A stretch of DNA of 41,941 nucleotides from Pseudobdellovibrionaceae bacterium (lineage in GTDB: Bacteria; Bdellovibrionota; Bdellovibrionia; Bdellovibrionales; JAMPXM01): the NCBI GenBank assembly GCA_947462815.1, contig CANHQR010000029.1, positions 1 through 41,941 on the forward strand, given 5' to 3'. Position numbers and translations under genes: made by a program. The notes under the pieces are model-generated. The model made no database searches. It was not told where the DNA came from and saw nothing but the letters and a program-made list of their open reading frames with translations. This document shows, one piece after another, positions 32,555 to 41,492 of the stretch. The stretch's first letter is position 1, and each line of letters starts with the position of its first letter.

Positions 32555-34356
32555 TGCGCTGGTCGAAATCTCATCTGCACACTCTTCGCGACGCTCCGGC
32601 CGACGCCGAAATCCCCAGCCACAAGCTGCTTTCGCGGGGCGGGTACATTCGCAAAGTCGCACCTGGAATCTATACCTATGGAAACCTCATGCTTCGTTCG
32701 CTTCGTAAGCTCGAGCGAATCATCCGTGAAGAGCTCGATCGACGAGGTGCTCAGGAGCTGCTGATGCCGATGGTGCATCCAGCTGAGCTTTGGCAGGAAA
32801 CGAATCGCTGGAAGGAAATGGGCGATGGTCTGCTGAAGTTCAAGAATCGGAACTCCCATGAGTTCTGCCTCGGAGCCACGCACGAAGAAGTCATCACCGA
32901 TTACGTGCGAAAGGACGTGAAGTCTTATCGAGATCTCCCTGCGAATCTCTATCAGATTCAAACGAAGTATCGCGATGAAATTCGCCCGCGCTTCGGCCTC
33001 ATGCGCGGCCGTGAATTCATCATGAAGGACGCCTACTCTTTCGACGTGGATCCGCCCGCAGCACTCAAGTCCTACCAACTGATGTATGAAGCTTACCAAG
33101 CCATCTTTGACCGCCTGGGGCTTCAATACCGCATTGTCGAGGCGGACGCCGGCAATATCGGCGGCAGTCAAACACACGAATTCCAAGTTCTCGCGGAAGC
33201 GGGTGAAGACCATCTTATGGTTTGTGACGATCGAGGCCAGAGCCAATGTCAATATGCCGCGAATATTGAGGTGGCGCCGGCTCAGGATGGTGAGGGTTCG
33301 GGGCGATCGGCCTCGATCGCAACGGCTTTGGCCATGGAGAAGTTCCCGACGCCTGGTTTGAAAACAATCGCGGCGTTGGCGAAAGTCACGGGCCTCAAAG
33401 AAAGCGAACTCGTCAAAACGATGTTCTTCTCGGCCAACCCGGGTACGGATCCCAAGAATAAGGCCTTGATGCCCGTCGCCGTTTGTCTGCGTGGCGATGA
33501 CGAAGTGAATGCGGTCAAACTCAAAAACGTGCTCGGCCTGACGAATCCGCCGCTTTTGCTCACCGACGAAGAGGTACGTCAGGTCACAGGAGCATCGCCG
33601 GGCTCCTGCGGTCCCGTTGGCTTGAAGATTCCAGTTTACTTCGATCAAGCCCTGGAGGGACGTCAAAATTTTATCGTCGGCGCCAACGAAGACGATTTTC
33701 ACCTCAAAAACGTCAATCTGGATCGCGATGTGGCGAGCTCGGGGCAGTTGAAGGGATTCAAAGATTTGCGGCTCGCACGGGCCGGGGATCAGTGCCCCCG
33801 TTGTGGTCAAGGTCGCTACGTCTCGAAGCGCGGGATTGAAGTCGGTCATGTCTTTTACCTAGGAACCAAGTACTCCGTCGCGATGAATGCGACGTTCTTG
33901 GCCCAGGACGGAAGCAGCCATCCGATCGAGATGGGTTGCTATGGGATTGGCGTCACACGAACCCTGCAAGCGGCCGTCGAGCAAAGCCACGATGCTGACG
34001 GCATCATTTGGCCGCGTTCGATCGCGCCCTTCGATGTCGCTCTTGTGGTCCTCGACCCCGATGATGACGAGGTCATGCAAAACGCATCCATCGTCGAGCG
34101 CGAGCTACAGGCTCGAGGTTTCGATACCTTCATGGATGATCGCTCGGAACGTCCGGGCGTGAAGTTCAAAGATGCTGATCTCCTCGGCTTCCCTTTGCGC
34201 ATCACCATTGGTGGCCGAGGTCTCAAAGAGGGAATTGTTGAAGTTGTCACTCGCCGAGACAAAAAGATGGAAAAGGTCCCGCTTGAGCAAGTTGTCGATC
34301 ATGCCACCCGTTTGCTTCAGCAATTGACTGTCAGTGGCGCGAGGGCGCAGTCATGA
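32554..34356 (+). CDS. proS: prolyl-tRNA synthetase
   Basis: This 600-residue class II synthetase is of the bacterial type with an inserted editing domain. Motif 1 and 2 regions appear as KYRDEIRPRFGLMRGREFIMKDAYSF, and the INS/YbaK editing domain spans about 235-385. Motif 3 is in EMGCYGIGVTRTLQAAVEQ. The anticodon-binding domain forms the C-terminus. It charges tRNA-Pro and clears mischarged alanyl-tRNA-Pro. Length is a little above the usual 570. The start overlaps the ntrX stop (TAATG), with GGAGG about ten bases upstream inside ntrX. The end overlaps pyrF by ATGA, so these genes are read as one operon. Confidence 0.96.
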   Translation: MRWSKSHLHTLRDAPADAEIPSHKLLSRGGYIRKVAPGIYTYGNLMLRSLRKLERIIREELDRRGAQELLMPMVHPAELWQETNRWKEMGDGLLKFKNRNSHEFCLGATHEEVITDYVRKDVKSYRDLPANLYQIQTKYRDEIRPRFGLMRGREFIMKDAYSFDVDPPAALKSYQLMYEAYQAIFDRLGLQYRIVEADAGNIGGSQTHEFQVLAEAGEDHLMVCDDRGQSQCQYAANIEVAPAQDGEGSGRSASIATALAMEKFPTPGLKTIAALAKVTGLKESELVKTMFFSANPGTDPKNKALMPVAVCLRGDDEVNAVKLKNVLGLTNPPLLLTDEEVRQVTGASPGSCGPVGLKIPVYFDQALEGRQNFIVGANEDDFHLKNVNLDRDVASSGQLKGFKDLRLARAGDQCPRCGQGRYVSKRGIEVGHVFYLGTKYSVAMNATFLAQDGSSHPIEMGCYGIGVTRTLQAAVEQSHDADGIIWPRSIAPFDVALVVLDPDDDEVMQNASIVERELQARGFDTFMDDRSERPGVKFKDADLLGFPLRITIGGRGLKEGIVEVVTRRDKKMEKVPLEQVVDHATRLLQQLTVSGARAQS

Positions 34357-35063
34357 TGGATCCGAAGCTTTTTGTGGCCCTCGATGTCGACGATCCCGCG
34401 CGCGCCGCCGAGCTGGCCCGCGATCTCGAGCATCCGGGTATAGGCTTCAAAGTGGGCCCGCGACTCATTCTCCGCGAGGGCGCTCGTCTTGTGCAAAAAA
34501 TTGCCCAACATGGTCCCGTTTTCGTCGACTGCAAACATCTCGACATTCCCTCGACGATGACTTCCGCGGTACGCGCGGCCTTTGAATCGGGAGCGACGTA
34601 CGCCACCGTGCACGCGTGGTCGGGGCCGGGCGCACTTCGCGATTTGGCCGAGCTTGAAACGCGACTGAATCGCGAACGGCATTTCCGCGTGCTCGTTGTC
34701 AGCGTTTTGACCAGCTTTTCCTCCGATACACTTCCCTTTGGCCTCAAGGGTCGCGACATTGGCGTCGATGTTTTGGGTCTGGCGAACGAAGCGAAGACCT
34801 GTGGACTGAACTCTTTTGTTTGTTCACCTCACGAGGCCTCAGCTCTCCGAAGCCAAATCGCCAATGCCTTCATCATTACGCCCGGCGTGCGGCCCTCGGG
34901 CTCGGCCAAAGGTGATCAGGTCCGCGTCGAAACGCCTCAAGCTGCCGCTCAACAGGGCGCCAGCGGCATGGTGGTGGGGCGCCCGATCATTGAGGCCATC
35001 GAGCCTCGATCTGCGGCTTTGCAAATTCTTCGTGAGTTCATTGGCGAATCGAGTCCAACATGA
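34353..35063 (+). CDS. pyrF: orotidine 5'-phosphate decarboxylase
   Basis: This 236-residue TIM-barrel enzyme makes UMP from OMP in the last pyrimidine step. It shows LFVALDVDDPARA at the start, FKVGPRL, and the catalytic DCKHLDIPSTM with the Asp-Lys-x-x-Asp set. Phosphate-binding residues lie in ITPGVRPSGSAKGDQVR and VVGRPI. It is close to the typical 230-245 length. The ATG at 34353 overlaps the proS stop as ATGA; ATG 34356 is an equal alternative. Its own stop overlaps the next gene the same way. Confidence 0.95.
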   Translation: MMDPKLFVALDVDDPARAAELARDLEHPGIGFKVGPRLILREGARLVQKIAQHGPVFVDCKHLDIPSTMTSAVRAAFESGATYATVHAWSGPGALRDLAELETRLNRERHFRVLVVSVLTSFSSDTLPFGLKGRDIGVDVLGLANEAKTCGLNSFVCSPHEASALRSQIANAFIITPGVRPSGSAKGDQVRVETPQAAAQQGASGMVVGRPIIEAIEPRSAALQILREFIGESSPT

Positions 35064-35959
35064 AACGTCACAATCCGCGTCCTGCGAAGTCTCGGCCCAA
35101 GCCCAACAACACGGCGCCATCGCCTCGCCCGACCCATGGCCCCGGGCCGCGCATTAAACCACAGTCCTCGCCGAGAAGCCCGGCGGCCTCGAAGGCTCCA
35201 GGTTTTGGTCCGCAGAACAAGAGCGAGAGACTGGTGATCGGTCTGCACTCGGTACGTGAAGCTCTCAAGGTGAGACCGCACGCTGTCTCGCGTTTGGCTC
35301 TTCGGGATGATTATCAGCGAGCTCATCAGCTCAAGGAACTCGCGGAACTGGCTGAGTACTCTTCCATCGCGGTGCATACACTGAGCACGTCGGCTTTGGA
35401 TGATTTGGGCTCAGGTCACCAAGGGGCTGCGGCGATTCTGACCGAGCTTCCGACCTGGAATCTCGACGAGGTCGCTCGTCTCGATCGCGCTTTGATCATA
35501 GCCTGCGATAACCTCGAAGATCCTCACAATCTCGGGTCGATACTCCGGAGCGCATGGCTTCTCGATGCCAAGGCGGTCTTTGTGCCCGCTGATCGAAGTG
35601 TGGAGCTCACATCGACAGTCGCCAAAGTGGCCAGCGGTGGAGCCGAGCATGTCCCCGTCGAAGTTGTCGACAATTTGCCTCGAGCTCTCGAAGAGCTCAA
35701 AGCGAAGGGCTTCTGGGTGTTTGGCCTTGCCGAAGCTGGCACGCGATTCCCCTGGGAGTTCGAATTGCCGCACAAAATGGTGTGGGTGATCGGCTCCGAA
35801 AGCTCGGGTTTAAGGGTTACTGTAGAGCGGGTTTGCGACGAATTGGTCCGTCTTCCTCAGGTTCCAGGCGGCTCAAGTTTCAATGCGGCTGTCGCCGGAG
35901 CCATGGCCATGTACGAATCTGCTCGACAAGCAGGCAAATCTGGCCCAGGAAAGCTTTGA
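35060..35959 (+). CDS. rlmB: TrmH/SpoU-family RNA 2'-O-methyltransferase (RlmB-like)
   Basis: This 299-residue protein has a basic, Pro-rich N-terminal tail (1-50). A substrate-binding L30e-like domain with VIGLHSVREAL follows, then a SpoU knot domain from about 145. Motif 1 is NLEDPHNLGSILRSA, motif 2 VWVIGSESSGLR and motif 3 LPQVPGGSSFNAAVAGAMAMYE. It transfers a methyl group from S-adenosylmethionine to a ribose 2'-OH. RlmB modifies G2251 of 23S rRNA, which fits the HSVREAL start. Motif 3 reads VPGGSSFNAAVA where the usual form is IPMxGxxxSLNVSVA, so the exact target is less sure. ATGA overlap with pyrF. Confidence 0.8.
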   Translation: MKRHNPRPAKSRPKPNNTAPSPRPTHGPGPRIKPQSSPRSPAASKAPGFGPQNKSERLVIGLHSVREALKVRPHAVSRLALRDDYQRAHQLKELAELAEYSSIAVHTLSTSALDDLGSGHQGAAAILTELPTWNLDEVARLDRALIIACDNLEDPHNLGSILRSAWLLDAKAVFVPADRSVELTSTVAKVASGGAEHVPVEVVDNLPRALEELKAKGFWVFGLAEAGTRFPWEFELPHKMVWVIGSESSGLRVTVERVCDELVRLPQVPGGSSFNAAVAGAMAMYESARQAGKSGPGKL

Positions 35960-35975
35960 CGAAGCTCGCTTTTTT
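35952..35975 (+). terminator. possible terminator after rlmB
   Basis: A short hairpin (AGCTT with AAGCT over a 5-base loop) overlaps the rlmB stop codon and is followed by CGC and six T. The stem is weak, so it may be leaky. It lies 37 bases before the first tRNA. Confidence 0.4.
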
Positions 35976-36011
35976 CCACTAGAACCAGTGTTCGCTCAAG
36001 GCGAGTTCTGT

Positions 36012-36084
36012 GCTGGCTTAGCTCAATTGGTAGAGCAGCTGATTTGTAATCAGCAGGTTGCGGGTTCGAGTCCCATAGCCAGCT
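36012..36084 (+). tRNA. tRNA-Thr (UGU)
   Basis: A 73-base cloverleaf. Acceptor GCTGGCT pairs with AGCCAGC, the D arm contains AGCTCAATTGGTAGAGC and the anticodon loop TTTGTAA gives anticodon TGT. The T arm is GCGGGTTCGAGTCCCAT-like. The 3' CCA is not encoded, unlike the four other tRNAs here. Confidence 0.95.
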
Positions 36085-36291
36085 TACTTTTCCCGCGGCG
36101 GGCGAGCCGTCCGATTTTCTCGAATCAGCTAAGGTCTATGGGTAGCGACGTCGAGTCCGCCCAGCTGTTCTGAGGCGAAAAAATTGGGCTGTGTCAGTTG
36201 ATCCACGGTCCGTGGGATCGGGTTCGACGAAAGCAGGCTTGTTCGAGATTCAGTTTGTTCGAGATCGAGAACTCAAGAATTAAAGGGCTGA

Positions 36292-36376
36292 GGAGAGGTA
36301 CCCAAGTGGCCAACGGGGGCAGACTGTAAATCTGCTGGCTATGCCTTCGCAGGTTCGAATCCTGCCCTCTCCACCA
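36292..36376 (+). tRNA. tRNA-Tyr (GUA)
   Basis: An 85-base class II tRNA with long variable arm. Acceptor GGAGAGG pairs with CCTCTCC, the anticodon loop CTGTAAA gives GTA, the T arm contains GGTTCGAATCC, and CCA is encoded. Confidence 0.97.
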
Positions 36377-36524
36377 CTTGATCTCGTTCGGTGAGAAGTT
36401 CGTCAGAACAAGAGGTTCGTTGGGACGGTAAGTTCGATAGGTTGATATTGCCGCAAGTGGCGATACCTTGAGAGGGCCTTCCGGCTGGACGACAAGCGTG
36501 TTGGTAAGAGTGTCGAGGGAGTGG

Positions 36525-36601
36525 GCGGGAGTAGCTCAATTGGCTAGAGTATCAGCCTTCCAAGCTGAGGGTTGCGGGTTCGAGACCCGTCTCCCGCTCC
36601 A
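36525..36601 (+). tRNA. tRNA-Gly (UCC)
   Basis: A 77-base cloverleaf. Acceptor GCGGGAG pairs with CTCCCGC, the anticodon loop CTTCCAA gives TCC, the T loop is GTTCGAGAC, and CCA is encoded. Confidence 0.96.
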
Positions 36602-36691
36602 AATTTCCTCAACGGCCGCGCGGCCGTATAGATTTTCGGGCTGATCCGTTGTCGATGATTCCTGAAAGTCGTGTCCAGCGAGTCAAATCAG

Positions 36692-36766
36692 GCCCATGTG
36701 GCTCAGTGGTAGAGCACACCCTTGGTAAGGGTGAGATCGCGAGTTCGATTCTCGCCATGGGCTCCA
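36692..36766 (+). tRNA. tRNA-Thr (GGU)
   Basis: A 75-base cloverleaf. Acceptor GCCCATG pairs with CATGGGC, the anticodon loop TTGGTAA gives GGT, the T loop is GTTCGATTC, and CCA is encoded. Confidence 0.96.
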
Positions 36767-37086
36767 GTTATCGCGCCGCATAATATCTTCTGAACTCCTC
36801 GAGTAACAGAGAGCAACAACAATGCTCTAACGAGCGAGAAGCGATTGCGTTTTCTTCTCGTCTATGGGAGTTCTCTCCTCTCTCACTGAGCGTGAGTTCG
36901 GAACTGGCGTTGGGTGAAACCGCGCTCTGGCCGAAGTCTTGAGTTCACCTCGATCAATTGTCGTTGGAGAACTCGCGAGCGATCTGCAATCGATGATCAT
37001 CGAAATTATTCTCGAAGTGATTGTTGTTGCGGCTGAAACTCATCGGAAGATGGACTGGATGTTGAGGAACAGGCGTTCGAGGGAAC

Positions 37087-37350
37087 ATTCTTCCGTTTGA
37101 GTTCAGACTTCATATTCTGGGCGGATCTCTAGAGTCATCCTCTGGAGTGATTCTCTGAATCGCTTCTGGACTGTATTCCTCGGGTGCTTTTCTTGAGTCG
37201 ACGTTGGGTTTGATCCTCAGACCGGTCGTATCGATCTTCAGAGTCCAGTCCCAGGGCGCAATCCTGAGTCGTATTCGGTGAATCTTCAGGGCGGATATTC
37301 GGAATAGTTAGATTATTCAGGAATATTCAGATTGATATTCAGACCCGTTC
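37087..37350. repeat. degenerate ~13-bp tandem array in the tRNA-tuf spacer
   Basis: The 819 bases between tRNA-Thr (GGU) and tuf hold no gene. Within them, from about 37087 to 37350, related words follow each other every 12-14 bases: ATCCTCTGGAGTG, ATTCTCTGAATCG, TTTTCTTGAGTCG, ATCTTCAGAGTCC, ATCCTGAGTCGT, AATATTCAGATTG and others. They fit a loose core ATTCTTCAGAGTCG. The period is not a multiple of three, so this is not a decayed gene. The rest of the spacer (36767-37086 and 37351-37570) shows no clear structure and must carry tuf leader or promoter sequence. Confidence 0.6.
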
Positions 37351-37585
37351 GGAAGAAAGTCTTCGGTTTCCAAGTACGTCGGCGAAGACGTTAAGAGGGC
37401 GGTCGTTTTCGAGCGTCAGGTTTTCGTGCGTCTGCAGTGTTTTGCCTGTGACTGACGAGGGCGAGACACCAAAAGGCGACACGTTATTGGATCGGCGGTG
37501 GGCATCGAGTGATTGCCTAAACCACGAAGTGAAGTTTGAGGTTAAAGAATAATTTTTGGGCGAATGACCCAGGAGGAAGGTAGAA

Positions 37586-38773
37586 ATGGCTAAGGAGAAA
37601 TTTGACCGGAGTAAACCCCACGTGAACATCGGCACCATCGGTCACGTTGACCATGGTAAGACTTCGCTGACAGCAGCGATTACAAAGGTCTTGGCTGAAT
37701 CGGGTGGCGCAACCTTCCTGGCTTACGATCAGATCGACAAAGCTCCGGAAGAAAAGGCGCGCGGAATCACCATCTCGACATCGCACGTTGAATATCAAAC
37801 AACAAATCGTCACTACGCACACGTCGATTGCCCCGGCCACGCTGACTATGTGAAGAACATGATCACTGGCGCAGCTCAGATGGACGGCGCGATTTTGGTT
37901 GTTTCTGCTTCTGACGGCCCGATGCCGCAAACTCGTGAGCACATCCTTCTCGCCCGCCAGGTTGGCGTTCCGGCTATGGTTGTGTTCATGAACAAAGTCG
38001 ATATGGCTGACGGTGATCTTCTTGATCTCGTCGAGATGGAAATTCGCGAACTTCTCTCGAAGTACGAGTTCCCTGGAGAAGAAATCCCGATCGTCAGAGG
38101 TTCGGCTTTGTGCGCTCTTGAAGGCCGCAATCCCGAAATCGGCCGTGACGCGATCTTGAAGCTCATGGCGGAAGTTGATCGCTATATTCCGCAGCCGGCT
38201 CGCGCCGTTGATAAGCCCTTCTTGATGCCAGTTGAGGACGTGTTCTCGATTTCGGGTCGTGGTACAGTTGTGACCGGTCGAGTTGAGCGCGGAATCGTTA
38301 AAGTGAACGACGAAGTTGAAATCGTGGGCTTGAATCCCACGCAGAAGACTGTCGTTACAGGTATCGAAATGTTCCGTAAACTTCTCGATGAAGGCCAGGC
38401 TGGCGACAACTGCGGTTGCTTGCTGCGTGGTACGAAGAAAGAAGAAGTTGAGCGCGGACAGGTCCTCTCGAAGCCCGGCTCTATCAAGCCGCACAAGAAG
38501 TTCAAAGCTGAAGCTTACATCCTCACTAAGGAAGAAGGCGGCCGTCATACTCCGTTCTTCAACGGCTATCGCCCGCAGTTCTACTTCCGTACCACTGACG
38601 TCACTGGCGTTGTGACCCTCAAAGAGGGAACTGAGATGGTGATGCCTGGTGATCGCGTTGAAGTTTCGGTGGAGTTGATTGCACCGATCGCGATGGAAAA
38701 AGAGCTCCGCTTCGCTATTCGTGAAGGCGGACGCACCGTGGGTGCAGGCGTTGTTGTCGACATCCTCGAATAG
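37586..38773 (+). CDS. tuf: translation elongation factor Tu
   Basis: This 395-residue GTPase brings aminoacyl-tRNA to the ribosome. The G motifs are all present: [10 protein letters not shown] (G1), GITIS (G2, with Ser and Ser where many have Asn and Ala), DCPGHADY (G3), NKVDM (G4) and GSAL (G5). Domains 2 and 3 follow with [13 protein letters not shown] and [11 protein letters not shown]. Length is standard. The ribosome-binding site AGGAGGAAGG before ATG 37586 is strong. It sits between tRNA-Thr and tRNA-Trp, exactly as tufB does in E. coli. A second tuf may exist elsewhere. Confidence 0.99.
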   Translation: MAKEKFDRSKPHVNIGTIGHVDHGKTSLTAAITKVLAESGGATFLAYDQIDKAPEEKARGITISTSHVEYQTTNRHYAHVDCPGHADYVKNMITGAAQMDGAILVVSASDGPMPQTREHILLARQVGVPAMVVFMNKVDMADGDLLDLVEMEIRELLSKYEFPGEEIPIVRGSALCALEGRNPEIGRDAILKLMAEVDRYIPQPARAVDKPFLMPVEDVFSISGRGTVVTGRVERGIVKVNDEVEIVGLNPTQKTVVTGIEMFRKLLDEGQAGDNCGCLLRGTKKEEVERGQVLSKPGSIKPHKKFKAEAYILTKEEGGRHTPFFNGYRPQFYFRTTDVTGVVTLKEGTEMVMPGDRVEVSVELIAPIAMEKELRFAIREGGRTVGAGVVVDILE

Positions 38774-38796
38774 TATTGAATCAAAATGACTCCCAA

Positions 38797-38820
38797 GAGC
38801 GGGCCGTAAGGCCCGTTCTC
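38797..38820 (+). terminator. hairpin after tuf
   Basis: CGGGCC (38800-38805) pairs with GGCCCG (38810-38815) over a GTAA loop, extended by GAG/CTC. It lies 23 bases past the tuf stop. There is only a weak T run, so it may be a processing or partial termination signal before tRNA-Trp. Confidence 0.45.
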
Positions 38821-38866
38821 ATGTGAAGCCGTATCGAAGTCTTTGTCATTGGTGTCTGGTTCCGGA

Positions 38867-38942
38867 AGGGCAGTAGCTCAATCGGTAGAGTTACGGACTC
38901 CAAATCCGTCGGTTGGGGGTTCGAGTCCCTCCTGCCCTGCCA
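38867..38942 (+). tRNA. tRNA-Trp (CCA)
   Basis: A 76-base cloverleaf. Acceptor AGGGCAG pairs with CTGCCCT, the anticodon loop CTCCAAA gives CCA, the discriminator is G as tryptophanyl-tRNA synthetase expects, and the 3' CCA is encoded. Confidence 0.97.
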
Positions 38943-39009
38943 GTTTCAGGTTCAATGACAAAGTCTGCTCGATCTTCCTATCTGAGCACTCGATAGATGA
39001 TCTGTGAAC

Positions 39010-39059
39010 GATGGTGACTCATTTTGATGGTGACTCGTTTTAATGACGACTCACTTTAA
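39010..39059. repeat. three imperfect 16-17 bp repeats upstream of secE
   Basis: GATGGTGACTCATTTT, GATGGTGACTCGTTTTA and ATGACGACTCACTTTAA follow one another between tRNA-Trp and secE. Each contains a GACTC(A/G) core and a T-rich end. The rest of the 271-base spacer holds no gene. Confidence 0.75.
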
Positions 39060-39213
39060 GTTATTCACTGATCGCTCATCCAGGGCAGGCTTGAAAACGA
39101 ACTTGGGATCTCGATTTCGAGGGAGTTGGACGACTTGGAATACTGGTAGACTTACCTGAATCTCAGGTATCGAATTTTCAACCACGGAATAGGTTATTAA
39201 GGATCAGGTCAAA

Positions 39214-39678
39214 ATGAGCACAAACTCCACTGTTAATCCGAACGCGACCTCATCGAACGTCAATTCGATGGAAACCGCTACGGATCTCAATGCGAAATTT
39301 GTCACCGTCGGCTTTTTGGGGGCGGGTGTCCTCGTTGGGATTGGCGCCTCAGTTTTGTTTGAGGCCGGTGCGGCGATCGCAACTGGTCGATTGGGCCAAT
39401 TTTTCGGCAACGAGACAGTGAGTCATGGTCTTCCCGTTCTGTTGGGTTTACTGACTTTTGCGGCCCTACAGATGCGTCCGGACGCCAAGATTTGGGGTGA
39501 CGAAGTCGTGACTGAGCTTCGGCGAGTTGTGTGGCCATCGCGGCCCGATACGACACGAATGACAATCTTTGTTTGTGTGATGCTCCTCTTGTCGGGAGCG
39601 GCTCTCGGCCTACTTGATGTGGTGTCAGGAACGCTCGTCGAGTGGCTTCTGAAGCAGAATATTTTTGGTTCGCTGTAA
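39214..39678 (+). CDS. secE: preprotein translocase subunit SecE
   Basis: This 154-residue membrane protein ends with the SecE signature. The amphipathic helix EVVTELRRVVWPSRPDTTRMT lies at the membrane surface and is followed by the essential transmembrane helix (about 115-140). Two extra N-terminal membrane segments (about 30-52 and 71-86) give the three-helix form seen in E. coli, and a polar tail of about 25 residues precedes them. SecE clamps SecY in the translocon. ATG 39214 follows AAGGATCAGG. The gene is followed by nusG, its near-universal partner. Confidence 0.95.
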   Translation: MSTNSTVNPNATSSNVNSMETATDLNAKFVTVGFLGAGVLVGIGASVLFEAGAAIATGRLGQFFGNETVSHGLPVLLGLLTFAALQMRPDAKIWGDEVVTELRRVVWPSRPDTTRMTIFVCVMLLLSGAALGLLDVVSGTLVEWLLKQNIFGSL

Positions 39679-39701
39679 TGCAGCCGACCTTGGAGACGCG
39701 C

Positions 39702-40229
39702 ATGGAAAAGAAGTGGTACATCGTGAACGTCGCGACGGGGAGCGAGGCCACGGCCAAAGCTTCGATCGAGAAGCGTATTGCCCAGCATAAAATGGAAGAC
39801 CAGTTTGGTCAGATCTTGATCCCCGCGGAGAACGTCGTTGAGTTGGTCAAGGGCCAAAAGACAACGCGATCGCGCAAATTTTTCCCGGGCTATATGTTCG
39901 TAGAGATGCTTCTGAACGAAAAGACTTGGCATTTGGTGAAAGGTTCATCAAAAGTGACGGGCTTCGTTGGAGGCCAAAAGCCGACAGCTGTGCCGCCGGA
40001 TCAAGTTCTTCGGGTGACGCAGCAGATGGAAACAGGTGCTGAAAAGCCGCGTCCCAAAGTGAAATTCTCGGTGGGCGAGAATGTGATGGTGGTCGACGGT
40101 CCGTTTAGCAACTTCAACGGCACAGTCGAGGAGATCAACGACGATAAGGGCAAAGTTAAGGTGTCCGTGAGTATCTTCGGACGCCCTACACCGGTTGAGC
40201 TCGACTTTATTCAGGTTCAAAAAGTCTGA
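39702..40229 (+). CDS. nusG: transcription termination/antitermination factor NusG
   Basis: This 175-residue protein has the NGN domain (KKWYIVNVATGSEATAKASIE, then RKFFPGYMFVEMLLN and VKGSSKVTGFVGG) and a C-terminal KOW domain (VGENVMVVDGPFSNFNGTVEEIN, SIFGRPTPVELDF). It binds RNA polymerase, promotes processivity and couples to Rho or ribosomal protein S10. ATG 39702 has GGAG at a spacing of about 8 and starts at the family N-terminus. ATG 39678, which overlaps the secE stop as TAATG, would add eight residues and is a real alternative. Confidence 0.96.
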   Translation: MEKKWYIVNVATGSEATAKASIEKRIAQHKMEDQFGQILIPAENVVELVKGQKTTRSRKFFPGYMFVEMLLNEKTWHLVKGSSKVTGFVGGQKPTAVPPDQVLRVTQQMETGAEKPRPKVKFSVGENVMVVDGPFSNFNGTVEEINDDKGKVKVSVSIFGRPTPVELDFIQVQKV

Positions 40230-40353
40230 TTGGTAGACGGCCTCTGAGTGTGCCTTCAGATCGGTCATCGGGGTCGGTGCCCCTTTGGCTTAAAACAGGT
40301 TGGCCTTCGCAAGAAGGTCTTGGAACTCAAAACCCCGCGCTAAGGAGTGGGAA

Positions 40354-40779
40354 ATGGCAAAGAAAGTAACTGCAATGATCAAGTTGCAGATTCCGGCAGG
40401 GAAGGCGAATCCAGCGCCGCCCGTTGGACCGGCGCTCGGCCAGCATGGGGTAAACATCATGGAGTTCTGTAAACAGTTTAACGCCCGTACGCAGGGCAAG
40501 GGTGACACGGTTATTCCGGTGATCATCACTGTTTATCAGGACCGATCGTTTACCTTCATCACCAAGACGCCGCCCGTGTCGGTTCTGCTGAAACAGGCTG
40601 TTAAAATCCAGAGTGGCTCGAAAATGCCGCAAAAGGATAAGGTCGGTAAGGTGAACATGAAGCAAATCCGCGAAATCGCGGCGCTGAAGCTCCCCGACCT
40701 CAACTGCTCGACTGTCGAGTCCGCGATCCCGCAAGTGGTCGGCACGGCTCGCAGCATGGGCCTCGAAATTCAGGATTGA
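40354..40779 (+). CDS. rplK: 50S ribosomal protein L11
   Basis: This 141-residue protein shows the L11 hallmark [37 protein letters not shown]. The thiopeptide-binding and GTPase-centre C-terminal domain follows ([20 protein letters not shown], then [16 protein letters not shown] and AARSMG-like end). It binds 23S rRNA at the GTPase-associated centre. ATG 40354 follows AAGGAG; the longer frame to 40300 is not conserved. The rplA start is eight bases past its stop. Confidence 0.98.
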   Translation: MAKKVTAMIKLQIPAGKANPAPPVGPALGQHGVNIMEFCKQFNARTQGKGDTVIPVIITVYQDRSFTFITKTPPVSVLLKQAVKIQSGSKMPQKDKVGKVNMKQIREIAALKLPDLNCSTVESAIPQVVGTARSMGLEIQD

Positions 40780-40787
40780 GGTGAGCG

Positions 40788-41492
40788 ATGGGAAAATCAG
40801 GAAAGCGCTATCGCGCATCTAAAGCCAAAGTGGATTCGTTGACGAAGCTGCCGGTTGATCAAGCCGTCAAACTCGCTGTTGAGACTGCAACGGCTAAGTT
40901 TGATGAGAATATCGACGTGGCGATTCGTTTGGGCATCGATCCGAAGCAGTCGGACCAACAGGTTCGTGGTGCGGTATCCCTGCCTCACGGCCTGGGTAAG
41001 AATGTTCGAGTGATCGTGTTTGCAAAAGGACCTAAGGAATCTGAAGCCAAAGATGCTGGCGCTGATTTTGTTGGCGCAGATGATCTTGTTGAAAAGATCA
41101 ACGGCGGTTGGCTGGATTTCGACAAGGCGATCGCAACGCCCGACATGATGGGAACGGTCTCGAAGGTCGCCAAGATCTTGGGACCTCGAGGTCTCATGCC
41201 GAACCCGAAAGTCGGCACTGTGACAATGAATGTCGGCGAAACCGTGAAAGCTGAAAAGCGCGGTAAGCTGGATTTCCGTGTCGACAAGGCGGGTATCATT
41301 CACGCTGGAATCGGCAAACGATCGATGGGTGCCGATAAACTGAAGGAGAACTTTATGGCTCTCCTCGGCGCTGTCGTAAAGGCGAAGCCAGCTTCGGCAA
41401 AGGGCATCTATCTTCAGGGGATCACTGTGTCCTCGACGATGGGCCCTGGCGTCCGCATCGATGCTCTGCAGGCTGCGGACTCGATCGCTTAA
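40788..41492 (+). CDS. rplA: 50S ribosomal protein L1
   Basis: This 234-residue protein has the standard L1 features: [33 protein letters not shown] and [16 protein letters not shown], with [18 protein letters not shown] in the second domain. It forms the stalk base at the E site. In other bacteria L1 represses its own rplK-rplA message. ATG 40788 has GAGGTGAG upstream. Confidence 0.98.
   Translation: MGKSGKRYRASKAKVDSLTKLPVDQAVKLAVETATAKFDENIDVAIRLGIDPKQSDQQVRGAVSLPHGLGKNVRVIVFAKGPKESEAKDAGADFVGADDLVEKINGGWLDFDKAIATPDMMGTVSKVAKILGPRGLMPNPKVGTVTMNVGETVKAEKRGKLDFRVDKAGIIHAGIGKRSMGADKLKENFMALLGAVVKAKPASAKGIYLQGITVSSTMGPGVRIDALQAADSIA

Noticed and set aside
37517-38548. 343-residue open frame antisense to tuf, and similar long antisense frames over proS (32551-33849) and the sigma-54 activator (17240-18259)
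   Set aside because: They lie wholly opposite well-conserved genes, lack motifs and ribosome-binding sites, and follow from the codon bias of GC-rich genes.
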